Positions 33,301 to 46,329 of a stretch of DNA of 64,000 nt are shown here, in pieces. The DNA lies in assembly GCA_030533445.1 (NCBI GenBank), contig CM060069.1, positions 31,854,337-31,918,336 on the forward strand. Direction: 5' to 3'. The translations under genes and the position numbers were made by a program. The first letter of the stretch is position 1. Each line of letters starts with the position of its first letter. A model generated the notes under the pieces. It had not been told where the DNA came from. It worked only from the letters and a program-made list of their open reading frames with translations, and did not search any database. Source of the DNA: Cyprinodon diabolis (Eukaryota; Chordata; Actinopteri; Cyprinodontiformes; Cyprinodontidae).

Positions 33301-33417
33301 TTGTATTGAGATTTTTAAACATCAAATTGGTTGAAAATTATAATCAGATAGCATTTTTTAGAAACCCATATTTTATGCAACTTCTTTGGAAAAAAAAACA
33401 ACAGCCCATGAATATTA

Positions 33418-33420
<3 letters not shown>
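30341..33420. other. bcr: bcr intron 1; locally CpG-richer patch 31390-31680
   Basis: This is mostly featureless AT-rich sequence. The patch at about 31390-31680 has more CpG (aacgccgactgcggtgg, gctgcgagcaacg) but no coding resemblance and may be a transposon remnant. A minus-strand exon-like segment follows at 31816-31907, listed separately. Confidence 0.4.
31816..31907 (-). other. Unassigned exon-like segment, minus strand
   Basis: On the minus strand, 92 bp lie between an acceptor-like ttcatccag and a strong donor gag|gtaagtg. One frame is open throughout and includes DFLVNLPQQKAPILGNDRPG, ending CVLE at the donor. The composition looks coding. I do not recognise the product. It would have to belong to a nested opposite-strand gene or a decayed mobile element. 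Confidence 0.3.

Positions 33421-33453
<33 letters not shown>
33421..33453. repeat. (AT)n microsatellite
   Basis: This is a 33-base uninterrupted AT dinucleotide run. Confidence 0.95.
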
Positions 33454-33455
<2 letters not shown>

Positions 33456-36400
33456 AGACATACAATACTGCCCGTAAGAGTTTTCCCTTTTCCTAGAAGA
33501 TAAAGTTTCATTTTTAATATTGACAATCTATGATATTTCAGCTCTGTGAATTGCTTAACAATTGCTATTCAGTGTGCAGCCTTTAATGCAATTAAAAGAT
33601 TTGCCGGTTAAGCTAGCCGCTAAAAAAAATAATCTATGTTCCTGGTCCTAGTTCCTTCCTAACTGCCAGCGCTGTTTAATAAGTTAGAGTTAGATTTAAA
33701 CAAACTTTATTGTCGATGCGTACAGCTTTCAACAGTGAATTAGCAGCTTACAGCAGTTAAATGAACATAGCCTTTTATAAAGTGCAGCAGTTATCAAAAT
33801 GTAAATAGTGTTGGAGAAAAGGAAAACCAGTTTAAAGTCATGCTGCTAAAGGGATTGATATGGAAAGGTTCAGTGCAGTGCAAAATAAATAAGTAAATAT
33901 GGTGCAAAAAGCAGTAAAACATTGAGTTGTGTTCTATTTAAAGGGATCATGAAAAAAATCTGCCACATTGGTAGCGCAAATATAATAATTTTCTAGTGTG
34001 ATGCAGACACTTGATTATTGTTGTTAAGCTTAAAAACCACAGTGGACTAACTTCTATGATGCCGATGTGCCGTGGTGAATTCTAGGGAGACTAAACCTCC
34101 ACTGTCAATGTTGTATAATTATTGTTAGAATATAAATTTAGTCATTAAACTGCAATAAATATGCCCTAATTTGCAGCTAATTTAATGAGTATGTTGCGCA
34201 TGAATCAGATCTCCCCTCCAGTCTGGACTAGCAGACGGTCAGCTTCTATGACAAATCCCTGCTGAGGCTTGACCCTCGGTCTATTGAAGTAAGCAGCGAG
34301 AAAGCCCTGCTTAGATAACACGTCAGAATATGTCACTTCCAGTGTGGCTACCCTGTTTCAGAGAGCAGCAGCTGCATCTGGATTTTAGTATGTACATAAG
34401 AATAAGAAAATGCAATTCATTGCATCAATTTTCTTTTTTAATGAGTGAAAATGTTTATAATTAATTAATTGAAATTAACAAGTTAACGTTTATGCAAACT
34501 CAAACGTTATGCAGATACTGCTGGAAAAGCCTGATTTTTCCATTAAGGGAGAAAACATGGTATATTGTAATCTATTATTTTCTCATTTATTCTAATTAGA
34601 TTAGGTCTGACAGTTTATTGGAGAGTTGCTTAGTAGACAGTACTTTACTTTGATCTTGAGAAGACTGGAGTTATTGATGACCCATCAATTAAAGAAATGA
34701 ATATAATTTAGCCTAAAATTTTACACTTTAGGTTAGAAAACACTGAGGCTCATTTGGATGTAACAGAATCGGAAGATTTTGTTTTGCTTTTATGTTTGTT
34801 TTTGTAGTGTTGTGTAAAGTCTGGCTGTCGGCACTGGTTCCATGTTTTCGCAGCAGAAGCTCAGCCTGGCACCACAGTTGGTGTTTGGCAGTGGAAGGCT
34901 CAGCTGAGCTGCTCTCCAGTAAGAGTCAAACTTCCTGGCCTGGTTTTGAGTCTGGGAGGGATTCAAACTGTCTCTTTACTGCTGATGTTTGTTTAATTAA
35001 ATGGTACATTTAAGGGATGGCTGTCCGTATACATATATTTATGTGCAATAATCGATCACCTCTTTATGTGTGCTTGTATGCTTCCTTGGCCGAGCAGCAA
35101 GCCACAATCGTTCCTCTATAACCAATCGGGCTTGTAAAAAGAAGAAAAAATAAGCTTGGAAAATCCCTTTCATAAATTCTAGTGACTCCTTTCTTTTTTC
35201 ATTTTTTGTTATGACCATTTCTTTTGAACAGCAGTCCTCTTCTTCGCTCTTTAACATGGTTTGTTTTGTTTTATTTCCAGTCATCTTGATTGGCTGCAAC
35301 ACGGTGGAAACTGTGCTGCTTAGCTACGACGAGGTGCAGGCTTTCAGTCTGAGAGTAAAAAGGCTGGCTGGTCTGTGTTTACTGGATTTGAAACTATTTG
35401 ACTCCTATCATCTGTGTGGGTGAGAGGTTTACTGTTGGGGCTGACATCCCAAAAAAACAACTGCTTTTTGGGTTTTATTTGAGACTTATTCTGCTTCCAA
35501 CATATTTCAATTCCATGCTGAATTTTATAATAGCAATAAGGACTTTGCAATTTTTTTTTTCATCAAATGGTCTAATGAGTCAAATATTATAAGCAGTTTT
35601 AAAAATGGTCATATGCAATAACTTAGAATATACATTATATTAGGATTATCAAATCCAAAGTATCGTTAGAAATAGCTTTGTTTGTGGATTAAACCATGCT
35701 TTTCATTAAGTCCTTATCTCTGTATTAAAAATGCTCTATTGTAATGTTATAATCTTAAATTACATGTTTTCACTAGCTGTAAAGTGAAAATTATAACTAA
35801 AGGTAATTAAGACATGAACAGTTTAATCTGTGTAAATTAATCCATATAACATGTCAGTGAAATGAGTTACTGAAAAAAATATTTCAGTAATATTTGAATT
35901 TATCAAATGGGTCTCTAGGTAAATTCAAAATATTTAGAGTTTTACATGAACATATTTGATCAAATACCAGAAACGGTGCCATAGTGCCTTTTAATCTGGC
36001 TTTATCAATTACAGGACCCCCTCTCTTCAGCTTAACACTGCTGTTGGAAAGAAATACCGCTATGCAGCTAAATGCTTTTTGAAATACCACTAGTCACACA
36101 AACACAGTTTTGGAGTAGAATGTAAAGATGCACCACAAGTTATGTTGCTTAACTAGCAATAAATTACATGTTAGGCAGGTGACTGCAGACCCAGAAACCC
36201 AGAAAATAGAAAAAAGATCACAAGACTTTAACCAAAGATCATTTCATTAAAGTTCTTTAGAATAGATGATTGCAACATAGGATTGTTGCCCCTTGAAAGT
36301 TACTGCAGCCTTATGAAGTTAAATAGTAAAACTCTTTTTCCATTATCCAAAATTGATCAGAAATCCTAATTATTGATAATAATAAACGAATATGCATAAA

Positions 36401-36619
36401 TTAAGGAACACATTGACACCATGGATATTTCAACCTCATTATTTTGGGAACATGCGTAGGACTGTACAACCCTTTGTCTGTAGAAGTGTTGCTGCCGTGC
36501 TGGAATGCATAGCATCATTATGCATTTTTATGGTATGTTGCTAATTAGGAGTCGCATGATCACAAAGCACAACTAAAGCATATCTTACTGGTTTCTAGCT
36601 GTTAACATAAATGCATGCT
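33454..36619. other. bcr: bcr intron 1, no gene seen
   Basis: This is AT-rich sequence. Around 33700-33730 the words aacaaactttattgtcgatg resemble the complemented 3' tail of a LINE or SINE, too weak to bound. No supported exon or RNA gene is present. Confidence 0.4.
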
Positions 36620-36772
36620 TACGGTGCATCTGGAAAGCAATCACAGTGTTACAGCCTTTTAGTACCACATTATGTTAATGTAGAAATGTTTTCTAGATAT
36701 AAAGATAAAACTGAAATGTATATAAGTATTTACAACCTTTACAATGTAACTCAAAACTGAGCCGAAGTGCAT
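36620..36772 (+). mobile_element. Decayed Tc1-like terminal repeat
   Basis: After a TA, the sequence cggtgcatctggaaagcaat, with attatgttaatg and gtatataagtatttacaacc further on, resembles the terminal inverted repeat of a common fish Tc1-like family (TA CNGTGCATCCGGAAAGTATTCACAG type). The transposase part is absent. An AT microsatellite follows at 36796. Confidence 0.45.
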
Positions 36773-36789
36773 CTTAACATAATATACAG

Positions 36790-36795
<6 letters not shown>

Positions 36796-36854
<59 letters not shown>
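36796..36854. repeat. (AT)n microsatellite
   Basis: This is a 59-base AT dinucleotide run. A shorter AT run of about 15 bases lies at 37002-37016. Confidence 0.95.
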
Positions 36855-36859
<5 letters not shown>

Positions 36860-37016
36860 TTATATATTTCTTTTTACAAATGTAATGATGAACCCGAAAA
36901 AGGCACAGCTTCCAATGTATAAATCGAAGGTCTCTTTGCTTTCTCTGAACCAAAAAAAATTTGTGTGTTGAAGATGTAAAAAGCAGTATTGTACTGTAAA
37001 ATATATATATATATAT

Positions 37017-38636
37017 TTTGTTGATCAATTTTATTATTTTGTAGATTAAGTGTTTTTTTTTTGTTTCAGATTATATTTATTGTAAAAAGTCAAATCATCA
37101 CTGATTTCTGGGTTATATTGAGCTTGTCTTCCCATTTCTGCTTGTTCTAGCAGTTTTTTTTTAAAACTTTTAAAAAGTACTTTTAACATGGATAATAAAT
37201 GCAAAACATGTTGTTACTTTGAATAGATTAGAGATTTGTTCAACTGACTGGTTTTAGACTTAAAATAAGACATTTAGGACTTTTACTAAACTCTAGACTT
37301 TCATGGAAAGACTTAATAATTGTGACACAATGGCTATAATGAATACAATGACTTGATTGATCCTATTTATGGTCAATAGACACCATATTTCTGTAATTAA
37401 TGTCTGGTGATGATAGAGAGACAGTGTGTATTTTAAACATTGTCTCTGCCTGGGAAACCATTAGTCTAGTCATGTGCACATTAACTGATGCTCTTTTCTG
37501 GATTATGGACCAAAAGCAACCAATTAATAATCAGATTACATCAATTTCTCCATCTAGTGTAACACAGCTCAGATCAGACGCCCTCCACCACTAATGCACC
37601 ATGTCCTATTTACAGTGTTATAGTTTAGAGGATCAGTGGACATAAAGCAGCTCTAGCAAATGTTTGCTTATAGATTGTTGTTCTTATGATTTTCACTCCT
37701 CTGCTTGTTTTCTGATGTTGAATATTTCAGCGTGTGAATGATTGAATGAAGCAAGAACATTATATTTAGTTTTATCCTTTAACTCAATAATACATTTCAA
37801 GACATTTTCAAATTCTTAAACACCAGTCGGGTTGCTTAAAATGTTTGTCCTAAAAATGCGTAAGAGATATTTCCAATCTGAATAATGCTCAGCAATTAAG
37901 CATTTGGCTCTTAAATGTAAACAAGTGTTACACTCACCTGGTCTCAGTACCTGCATTGCTTCTATTACTGTTGAATTGGACGACTCACTGGCTTATCTGT
38001 TTGCTTTTATTGTGCATTTCCCTAAGGCTCTGTTGGACATTTCTTGAAAAGACAAGCAGGGTGTGTTTTCTCAATAAATGGCTATTGTTGAAGAAATCCC
38101 AGATCATTAGAATTATGTTTAAGAGGTGCGTCTCTGTATCTGAAAAAAAAAATGCTGCTGGTATTGCAATATGAGGAAACTATCCTGTACAAGAATATTA
38201 GGTTGTTTGTATATGGACCCAGTGGCTGTGGAAGGTCATCATCTATCCAGCTCTTTTTACATATAAACCTCAAGGCATTATAGGAAATTCCTCTGTAATT
38301 TATTAGCTTGGCTTACCTTTAATTGTCCTCCTATGAGTCATGGTTATATCATATGCTTTGAATGACACTGTACAGAAACATGAAATGTGTTGAAGGAGGA
38401 TGTACACATCAATGCAGAGGCAAGTGGTGTAATGCATTGAATACGGGAGAAGTAGGAATGCAGCATTTTCTCAACAAACAATATATTGATTTGTTCTAAT
38501 ACAAAGTAACCCATCACAAAACAGTTTTCTCTAAATGGTCACCAAACACAGGATTTTGGTGTCAATTTGCAGTAGTTAGAGGCAACGGTATCAAAATCAG
38601 ACTTTTATATCATTTCATTAAAGGAATAATGTCTCA
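37017..38636. other. bcr: bcr intron 1, no gene seen
   Basis: This is AT-rich sequence with short chance reading frames only. No transposon ends or exon-like segments are supported. Confidence 0.4.
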
Positions 38637-39375
38637 ACAGGACCATGACAAAATGATCCATGCATTTATCTTTAGTAGAATTGATCACTGCAAAGGTTTC
38701 TTCAGCTGATCCAGAATTCTGCCGCCTGCATCCTCACCAAAGCAAAGGAAGTAGAGCACATCATTCCAGTTTTAAAAATGAACTGGCTCTCAGAGAATAA
38801 ATGTTGGAATACTTCTGTTAGTCTGTAAATCACGGCATGGCTTTGCTCCATCTTACATTACAGACTTGCTATCAGGGGATCAATAACAGATCACTCAGGT
38901 GCTCCGGCTCTAATGTAATCTGTATATGCAGAATCAAACATGAAGAAGCAGCTTTCAGCAAACTCACAGAAAACAGTAAAAGTGCTGAAACCCTCAGTTG
39001 CTTAAAATCAAGATTTATGGCCTTGGACTGTATCTAAACATTATTAGCTAAGTGTCCAGTTTATCTTTCCCTTCATTTAATCTTATGATTAATTCCTTAT
39101 TTCAATGTTTATCTTTTGCCCTGCGATGGACTGGCCACCTGTCCAGGGTGTAACCGTTCCTGCCAGTAGACAGCTGGAGATCCTTCGCGACCCCGGGATA
39201 AGCATAATGGAAAACGGATGGATGGACAGATGTTTTTCTTTTATTCTCTTTAACTATTTGTGTTGCCCTGCCAAGGCAATGCACTTTTCTGTTTTTTTTT
39301 TGTTTTTTTTCATGTGTATCACTTTGAATTGTCTTGTGCTATATGAATAAACTTCCCATTCCTTGCCTTGCAATA
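38637..39375 (+). pseudogene. Decayed Rex1/L2-type LINE 3' end
   Basis: Fragments resembling the C-terminus of a LINE reverse transcriptase occur in shifted frames: FSRIDHC, ILTKAKEVEHIIPVL-like, HGFAPSYITDLL, and CRIKHEEAAFSK. The 3' end reads tcactttgaattgtcttg, then tatatgaataaactt and a degenerate tail (ccttgccttg), typical of Rex1-like LINEs. A SINE-like segment (39108-39235) interrupts the 3' part. Several stops and shifts make it inactive. Confidence 0.6.
39108..39235 (+). mobile_element. SINE-body fragment nested in LINE relic
   Basis: The sequence ccctgcgatggactggccac, ctgtccagggtgtaacc and gaccccgggataagcataatgg ends in ggatggatgg. This is the body and tail of a widespread fish SINE-like repeat. 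The same family is seen in the opposite orientation and with a tRNA head at 42115-42462. Confidence 0.6.
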
Positions 39376-42114
39376 ACTGATATTTTAAAGGAAACAAAAA
39401 TGGTAAAAATTAAAAATATAGGGCTGAAAAAAAAAAGAAGTTGAAATAAGCTATGTCACAATATTGTAATCATTTTTTTATATCACATACACACAATAAG
39501 ACTTCAAATATATCAATCAGTAAAAATCTGAGATGCAACAAACAGGTTGAAGCAGATTTTCTATAAGATTAGACTACAGATTTTTGTCAGTTCTGTTTTT
39601 CTTCCAAAGACTCTTTTTGAATCTTTAATCATAAACTGTATTTATATTGTAAAGTTAAATAATAAATGCTCTGCCTCCTGAGCCCTTTTAACATAAACAT
39701 TGATTAGAAAAATTTTCAAATTGACCATAGGTCCCACAATAGTTCATTTATATTTACTGAAATCCAAACAAGGTGCATCAAAAATGTTCTGTTTAAGTCC
39801 TTCACAAAAAAGTATTTTGTTTAGATGGGTTTAATAACACAAATAATGCTAATTTGGACCATTTTCTGATTGTTTGGTGCACCAATTAAACCAATCTAGT
39901 TTGGTTTATTTTAGATTTCTTTGCTAAAGTAGGAAAATTGGATTTTTGACATTTATAAATGCTTGATGAACCCACATAAAGACATATCCTAAACTGATTT
40001 AGAAAGCTCAAATCCAATTCTGGTAGGAACATGCATTTATTGAATGCCTAACGTAATTAGTGAAGGGAAAGAAAAACATTTGAACAGATTACAGTGGTAG
40101 TTTGATTTCCATTATATTCTCTCTGTTTAACTCCCTTTTTATTCTATTGTATTTGTTGAGCTGCAGAGGGATTGGAGAACTTCAGCCTCTGAAGGAAGAT
40201 CAGATTTCATGTTGCAATCAAACACCCCCACCTCCCACCGTTCATCCCTTGCAAATGCCCTTCAGTAAAATCTCTCCTTCAGTTGGATCTCTTTATGCCA
40301 CTTAATATCACTTTTGTATTCCCCTGATCATTTATTTCTCCCTCCCTGCCCAACCCCGATCACTCTGTACTGCTTGGCCTGGAGCCTGCTAAACATAAAG
40401 GCTTATTTTAAAGGCCAGTTTCTGATCACTGAAGGGCTTTTTTTATTCCAAAGCACCAAGAACCAGCTGCACCTCAAGCTCTTCTGCTTTGTGAGCTCAT
40501 GTTGCTCATATCTGGATTTTTTTTATTCATTAATATGTAGTGGACCCTGCCTCTTGATAGTTTGAAAGTTAAAGTGTCAACATATGATTTTGTTGTTTTA
40601 GAACTGGTCAACAGCTTTTAAAGTTGTAGGGAAGTCATATTTCAATGTCAAATCATTCTAGCTTAAACATGTATATAAATGTACTCTTTATCAGACTATA
40701 TTGTCCCAAAATTTTGAAAATGTATATTTTCCTCCACTAAATAAAAAATGTATGACGGAGGAGATTCATCCACGACCTCCAACACAAAACTCTCCTCCTC
40801 TTGCATGTTTCTGCTGTCCATAGCGTTCCTTGACAGTGTCGTTTCTAAGTCACCAATTTATTGCTACTTGGTCCCAATGTCATTTCCAATTGGGAACCTA
40901 CTAGCACTAAGTTGCTAACTGGTTAGCAAGATGCTTCCAACAAACCGGCCACAACCAAACTTGCTTGCAAATCTTTCGCCACAACAATCCTGCCTCCTTG
41001 ATAAACGACCAATCACATTAACTTTATTCACTCGTGTAAAGTCGCGGCCAACGCGGGACAATTCGGAAATGCAACGGTTGGAACGGCCGCTTCCCTACGA
41101 CTTTAATAATCTCCAGCCATACAGCTTAAATGAAATGCAACAGAGATGACAAGATGTTGCAGACTAAAAAACAAATCTAACTTGGTTGACATTTTCTGAT
41201 GTGTTTGGCCTTACAACAAAATAAGTACTTTGAACACTATGATTAGGATTATCTTAACACAGGGCAAAAAATGTTGACTGTTAACATCCATCATCATAAT
41301 GCCCCCTAACCTCTCAATAAGCTGTAGCACCACCATTTACTGTATCAGATGCAGTCATGAAATGCAAACTTCATGCATAGTTGTAATATAATCAAATATT
41401 ACCCAGCAGTTCTTTGCATATGAGGCACACATTGATATTGCAATAGTTTCTCCCAGCTGGGACAGACTCTCACAGCATCTGACTCTGGGTGGGTTGAAAT
41501 AAACTCAAAGATGCTCTTTCTTTTACTTTTTAACATTCTATACCAGCTCTTTCTTTCCTGCATTCCTGTCTTCACAGCTTCCAGTTTTACATATTGCCCT
41601 GTCATTGTCACGTGGCCTTTTTTTAACTTGGCCTACTTTATAGAGCTATAAATGGCAGATTGTGGTGTGCGTATGCTCACCAAGTATGACTTAGAAATGC
41701 TAAATAATCTTTTCATTTATTAGTCTATTGTAAGTTTGTTTTGACAGGGAACCAATAATGTGGCTATATTAGATGTAAAAGTAACAAAAAGGACTATAAA
41801 ACATGACAAATAAAACAAAACTCCTCAAAATTATGTATAAAAAATGAAAAATACTGAGCAGTGACCCAGCTTATTTATAACAGAGCTCGAATTGCAGCTG
41901 TATTCCCAGTGTCATTGTTTGGCATGAATTAAAAGGGAATACCTGAATTAGGCTATAATCTATCAAACATACATCTCGGAGATATTATATCACAGATAGA
42001 ACCCCCAGTTTTTAGGGGGATTGTAGAGGAAATATTTCAAGTTGATATGTCATATTGACCAGTAACACCAAAGACTGAAAAATAACCTCAAAAGCCAAAT
42101 ATTTAAACTCCCTC
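39376..42114. other. bcr: bcr intron 1; unassigned CpG-bearing stretch 40740-41150
   Basis: Mostly AT-rich. Between about 40740 and 41150 the CpG content rises (cgcggccaacgcgggacaat). The words aaagttgtagggaag at 40623 and cttccctacgacttt at 41090 are near-exact inverted copies, so this may be a roughly 490-bp inverted-repeat element. Beyond these arms the ends diverge, so the call is uncertain. Confidence 0.35.
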
Positions 42115-42462
42115 CATCCATCTATACATTATCTGACATGCTTGTCCCATTTGTTGTCACAAAGGGTGCTGGTGCCTATCCCCAGCTGTCAATGGGCAAG
42201 AGGCGGGGGTACAACCTGGACAGGTCGCCAGTCTATCGCAGGGCAACACAGAGACAAACAGGACATACAACCATTCACGCACACACTCACACCTAAAGAA
42301 GCCAATTACCCTATAAGTCATGTTTTTGGACTGTGGGAGGAAGCCAGAGTACCCGGAGAAAACCCAGGGAGAACATGCAAACTCCATGCAGAAAGACTGG
42401 GAATTGAACCCAGAACCTTCTTGCTGCAAGGCAGCAGTACTACCCACTGAGCAGCCCTCTTT
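42115..42462 (-). mobile_element. tRNA-derived SINE, nearly full length, minus strand
   Basis: On the minus strand from about 42462 a tRNA-like head reads gggctgctcagtgggtagta (A box), then ggttctgggttcaattccc (good B box). The conserved body follows (gagtttgcatgttctccctg, ctcccacagtccaaaaacatg, gcgatagactggcgacctgt) and a ggatgg-type tail lies near 42115. The sequence family is abundant in teleosts. Confidence 0.75.
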
Positions 42463-45400
42463 AAACTCCTCATTTAATAATTCTCCTCTAATGTAATTGA
42501 AGCATAACGCCTGAGTCAGAGTTTGATGGTGAAACGTATTGAGACAAGTTTGGATGATCCAAAAACAGATAAGTATCCTCATATCATTCAATGCATCATC
42601 GGCTCACATTGAACACTCAAGATCTTCACAGCTCTCAGTAATAACCTTGTGGTGCAACCATTTTATAAATTTAAACGATTGATTTGTACTCTTGTATTTT
42701 CCTATAAGTCCTGTGTCTGTTTTTGTGAATTACATTAATAATTCTTTACATCTTATTTAGAGTCACCATGTGGTTATTGTGAATGTGACTGCATCACCAG
42801 CTTATGCAAAAGTAGATAGTTATTTTTAAGCTCACTTCTTATCAGGCTGATTGAGATAGATAAAATTGGGTGTTCACTCCAATTCCCAGCACCACTCTTC
42901 CTCTCACATCCTGCTCTCAGTCATGCATTATTGACGCCAGAGCCCACTTGTTGCAAACTGCCAGGACACTGGGTGTCTCATTACCCAATTCACTTTCAAT
43001 ACCTTGACTTCTGTCTTTATGTCTCCTCTAATCCAATGATCTTCACAGACACCGACGTATATGTACAGTGCTTACATGCAGTCAGATCTAGTATTGACAT
43101 AAAATGAAAAGGTATGAAAGCTGGCTTCCTGCAGTGCTGTTCAGCTGCACAGCATGATTACACAGTAGGTCTCTAAATACACTGCCTGTGCAAATAAAAG
43201 TTTCCACCTGGATTTAAATAAGCAAATAGAGAGAGACTCCCTTTGAAAGAGAACTGTGATGACAGATGCGTATGTTACAAGGTCATATTTATTAACTCTA
43301 ACTGATTCTCTAAGTTGCAATTAATTTGCTTACTAACTACTTTCAGTGGTTGATGGGAACATTACAGACTCTCCAATATTCCAATTTCACAGAGAAAAAA
43401 GGAGTTCTGTGTGGTGTTTTTTTACACTTAATATTTCTTTTTGTAAAAAAAATACAAACAAAACGTAGTGGACGGAAGAAAGATTTGTGTTTGTGAAAAT
43501 TGTTTTATAAAAACATATGAAGTGTGGCATATTTATTCAATATGCCACACTTCATATGTTTTATGAAGCTAAAGTTCTAGAATAAATCTCCCTGAATAAA
43601 ATCCTCGGTAAACAATCGTGAGATGTGGTGGAAAGATGGCAGTGTATTGTCCTTTTATTGTATGCTTAAACATTTGTTATAGACTTTTTTATTAGAGAAA
43701 AACCCTAAGGTTTTTTTTTTTTTTTTTACTTCATGTGATAAATGAACAAAAAGTAGTGGATTTAATGAGTAAAAATTTTTAAACTATTTTGAGTTTTAAA
43801 TAAATGTGTATCTGCCTTTATCTTTAATCTCCTTTACTCAGACCCCCCCCCCAAAAAAAATTACAGAAGTTACTTTTCTTTGTAATTAGAGTCCAGTTTT
43901 GTGTAACTATTCATAAAATAAATGTCTACTGTTCTGTTAAGCCCTTTAAGTTTTGTTAAACAATGAATAACGTGGAATCATGATAGTGGCAACATGATGG
44001 GAGGATGGTTTCTCCCAACCAGAGCTGTGGTTTAGGAAAAAAAGAGACCTATATGTTAACAGAAATTACAGAGAACATTTGACTGAGCTCAAAAATTGGC
44101 TCAATTTTAGTCCTTCTGTAAAGATGGCTCGACACACTATTTATTTATAAAGAGCTGTTGCAATTACTGGCCACATTTTTTAGATTTTTGTACAACACTT
44201 TGTCTCATAGAATCTCTAATTCTAAGATTATGAATAATTTTACTTGCTCTTTGAACTGAGGTTGCTGCGTTTGGTTAGGGTAAGCTTTTAAAGCTTTAAG
44301 GGCTAATACATGACACTTTAACTTCATTTATACTATTAAACAGTAGTATATTAAAAGGAGATGCCCCTTTTTATTATAAAAGAGCATTTTTCTCTTTTCT
44401 GTGTAGTCCTCACAGTAAGAATGAGACAAGAGCGATAGAATATTTGCCACAAAGAAACAAAAAGACTGTTGTTTCACTGATGAGGATGTTGTTAATGTGA
44501 ACCTGTGTTAATTTATCCAACAAGAAGATCGAATGGTGTTTCAACAGAAGATTTGTTTGGAAGAACACCCTCCCTCCTCAAAAGCCTGAAGCTTGTAACC
44601 AGTCAGAGAAAAAATTCTCCAGTTAAACCAGTTAAATCAGCCAACAGTCCTTCTTTCAGTCTATAAGGCCAGCTAGCAAAGTTTGAAGCATGTTTTAGGA
44701 TAATCTTCACCTATAAACATTTACTGTATAATCATTGCACTTTAATGTTATTTCACATTTTTTTCAGATTTCTGTATTTTGTTAATTAATCCTGTCACTG
44801 AGCAACTTCCATACGTTTTTTTACTTTAACATTCAATTTCATATAAATATTCTCCAACATGCATTATTTTCTTTCCAGATTTTCCACAAGCTGATGAGAT
44901 GTTGTGTTCAACTGTACTTTAAGCCTTAAAGTAAGGGAGAAAAATCCGTACCCGCAACCAAATGTCCAAATAAAGTCACAGTTTTGCACTTTTCACCGTT
45001 TTTTCCCCCCACACAGTGGAAGAACAATTTCTCATTGGTTTCTATTTTCAGTAACTTGTGACGAGCAGTCACACTGACATGCTAGTGTCTCCACCCACTC
45101 CTCAGTTGGACAATAGCCAGAGGACAAAATGCATGGAAACATTCCTCTGTCATTAAAGATGCTTTGAATAAACCCAGCTCCATTTACTTTAGACCCACCC
45201 TGCCTTATACATTCATTGAGTTTCTATGACATATTTTCAATAAAGAAACTGCTGTTTTGTCTGAACTTGCAAATATACGTTTAAATGTAATATCTGACTC
45301 ATATCAGGGTGGATCCACATGTTGCTTGCTCATGTGTCTCTGCCCTCCTAATGTTGGTCAAAAAGTATGTTGAATTTGATCTTTATTTGCAAATAACCAC

Positions 45401-45749
45401 TTAATACATACATTTAGCAATACTCTCTGATCCTTGGCCGCTTTGCTTTTAGAACAGCCTTCAACATATGTTGTTTATATTCAAGAGGATGTCAGAAAAG
45501 ATACCCTAAGTATTTAGTCCTGAATAACAACGTTGCATCACTCGTTTGCTGCTGATTTGACAGCAGGAGTTTGCAGTTTTCATACAGTTTAGTCTTCTTC
45601 ATCACTAAAGTTTCAGTCTCAGCTATCTTAAAGACAATGCATAAACTGATTTGTTTATTTGAAAAACACAAACCAAGCATTCTGCACATTTTAGTTTTAT
45701 TTTCCTCAAAACAGAACCCAAACAATATACCTGAACAAGAAGAAAACAT
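42463..45749. other. bcr: bcr intron 1, hairpin at 43510 only
   Basis: This is AT-rich sequence with short chance frames. The long inverted repeat at 43510-43562 is listed separately. A C-run/A-run junction lies at 43843-43860. Confidence 0.4.
43510..43562. repeat. Perfect 23-bp inverted repeat, 7-base loop
   Basis: The arm aaaacatatgaagtgtggca, extended by tat, occupies 43510-43532. The spacer ttattca follows, then the exact reverse complement at 43540-43562. The stem is perfect over 23 bp. Perfect pairing with such a short loop points to a recent inverted duplication or a constrained hairpin; animal miRNA precursors usually have mismatches. Confidence 0.85.
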
Positions 45750-46010
45750 TCACCCCTTTACTGTGAGATTATTAGCTCTAATTGATTTATTTAGCCTGCA
45801 AAAAATCTTGGTGTTATATTTTATGACAGGTTGAAATTTGATTGCCAGGTTAGTTTGGTCATAAAAAACAGCTTTTATCAGTTAAGAATTTTATCAAAAG
45901 TGAAAGGTAACCTGCCACATAAAGATCTGGAGACTGTATTCCATGCTTTTTTTAATACAAGACTGGATTACTGTAATTCTTTATATGCTGGACTGGACCA
46001 CTCATTTTTA

Positions 46011-46212
46011 CAGGTGCTGGTCATAAAATTAGAATATCATGAAAAAGTAGATTGATTTCAGTAATTCCATTTAAAAAGTGAAACTTGTATATTATATTCA
46101 TACATTACATACAAACTCATATATTTCAGATGTTTATTTTGTTTAATTTTGATGATTACAAATGACAACAAATGAAAATCTCAAATTCATCATATCAGAA
46201 AATTAGAATATT
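46011..46212 (+). repeat. Left terminal inverted repeat of Tc1-like element
   Basis: This is a 202-bp repeat starting caggtgctggtcataaaatt. It contains a second copy of the attagaatat word at its inner end (46201-46212), as expected of long TIRs with inner and outer transposase-binding sites. Confidence 0.9.
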
Positions 46213-46329
46213 GTGAAAAGGTTCAAAATTGATGGCCCCTGGTGCCACACTCTAATCAGCTAATTAACTCAAACCACCTGCAAAAGCCTTTAAATGGTCT
46301 TTCAGTCTAGTTCTATAGGCTACACAATC

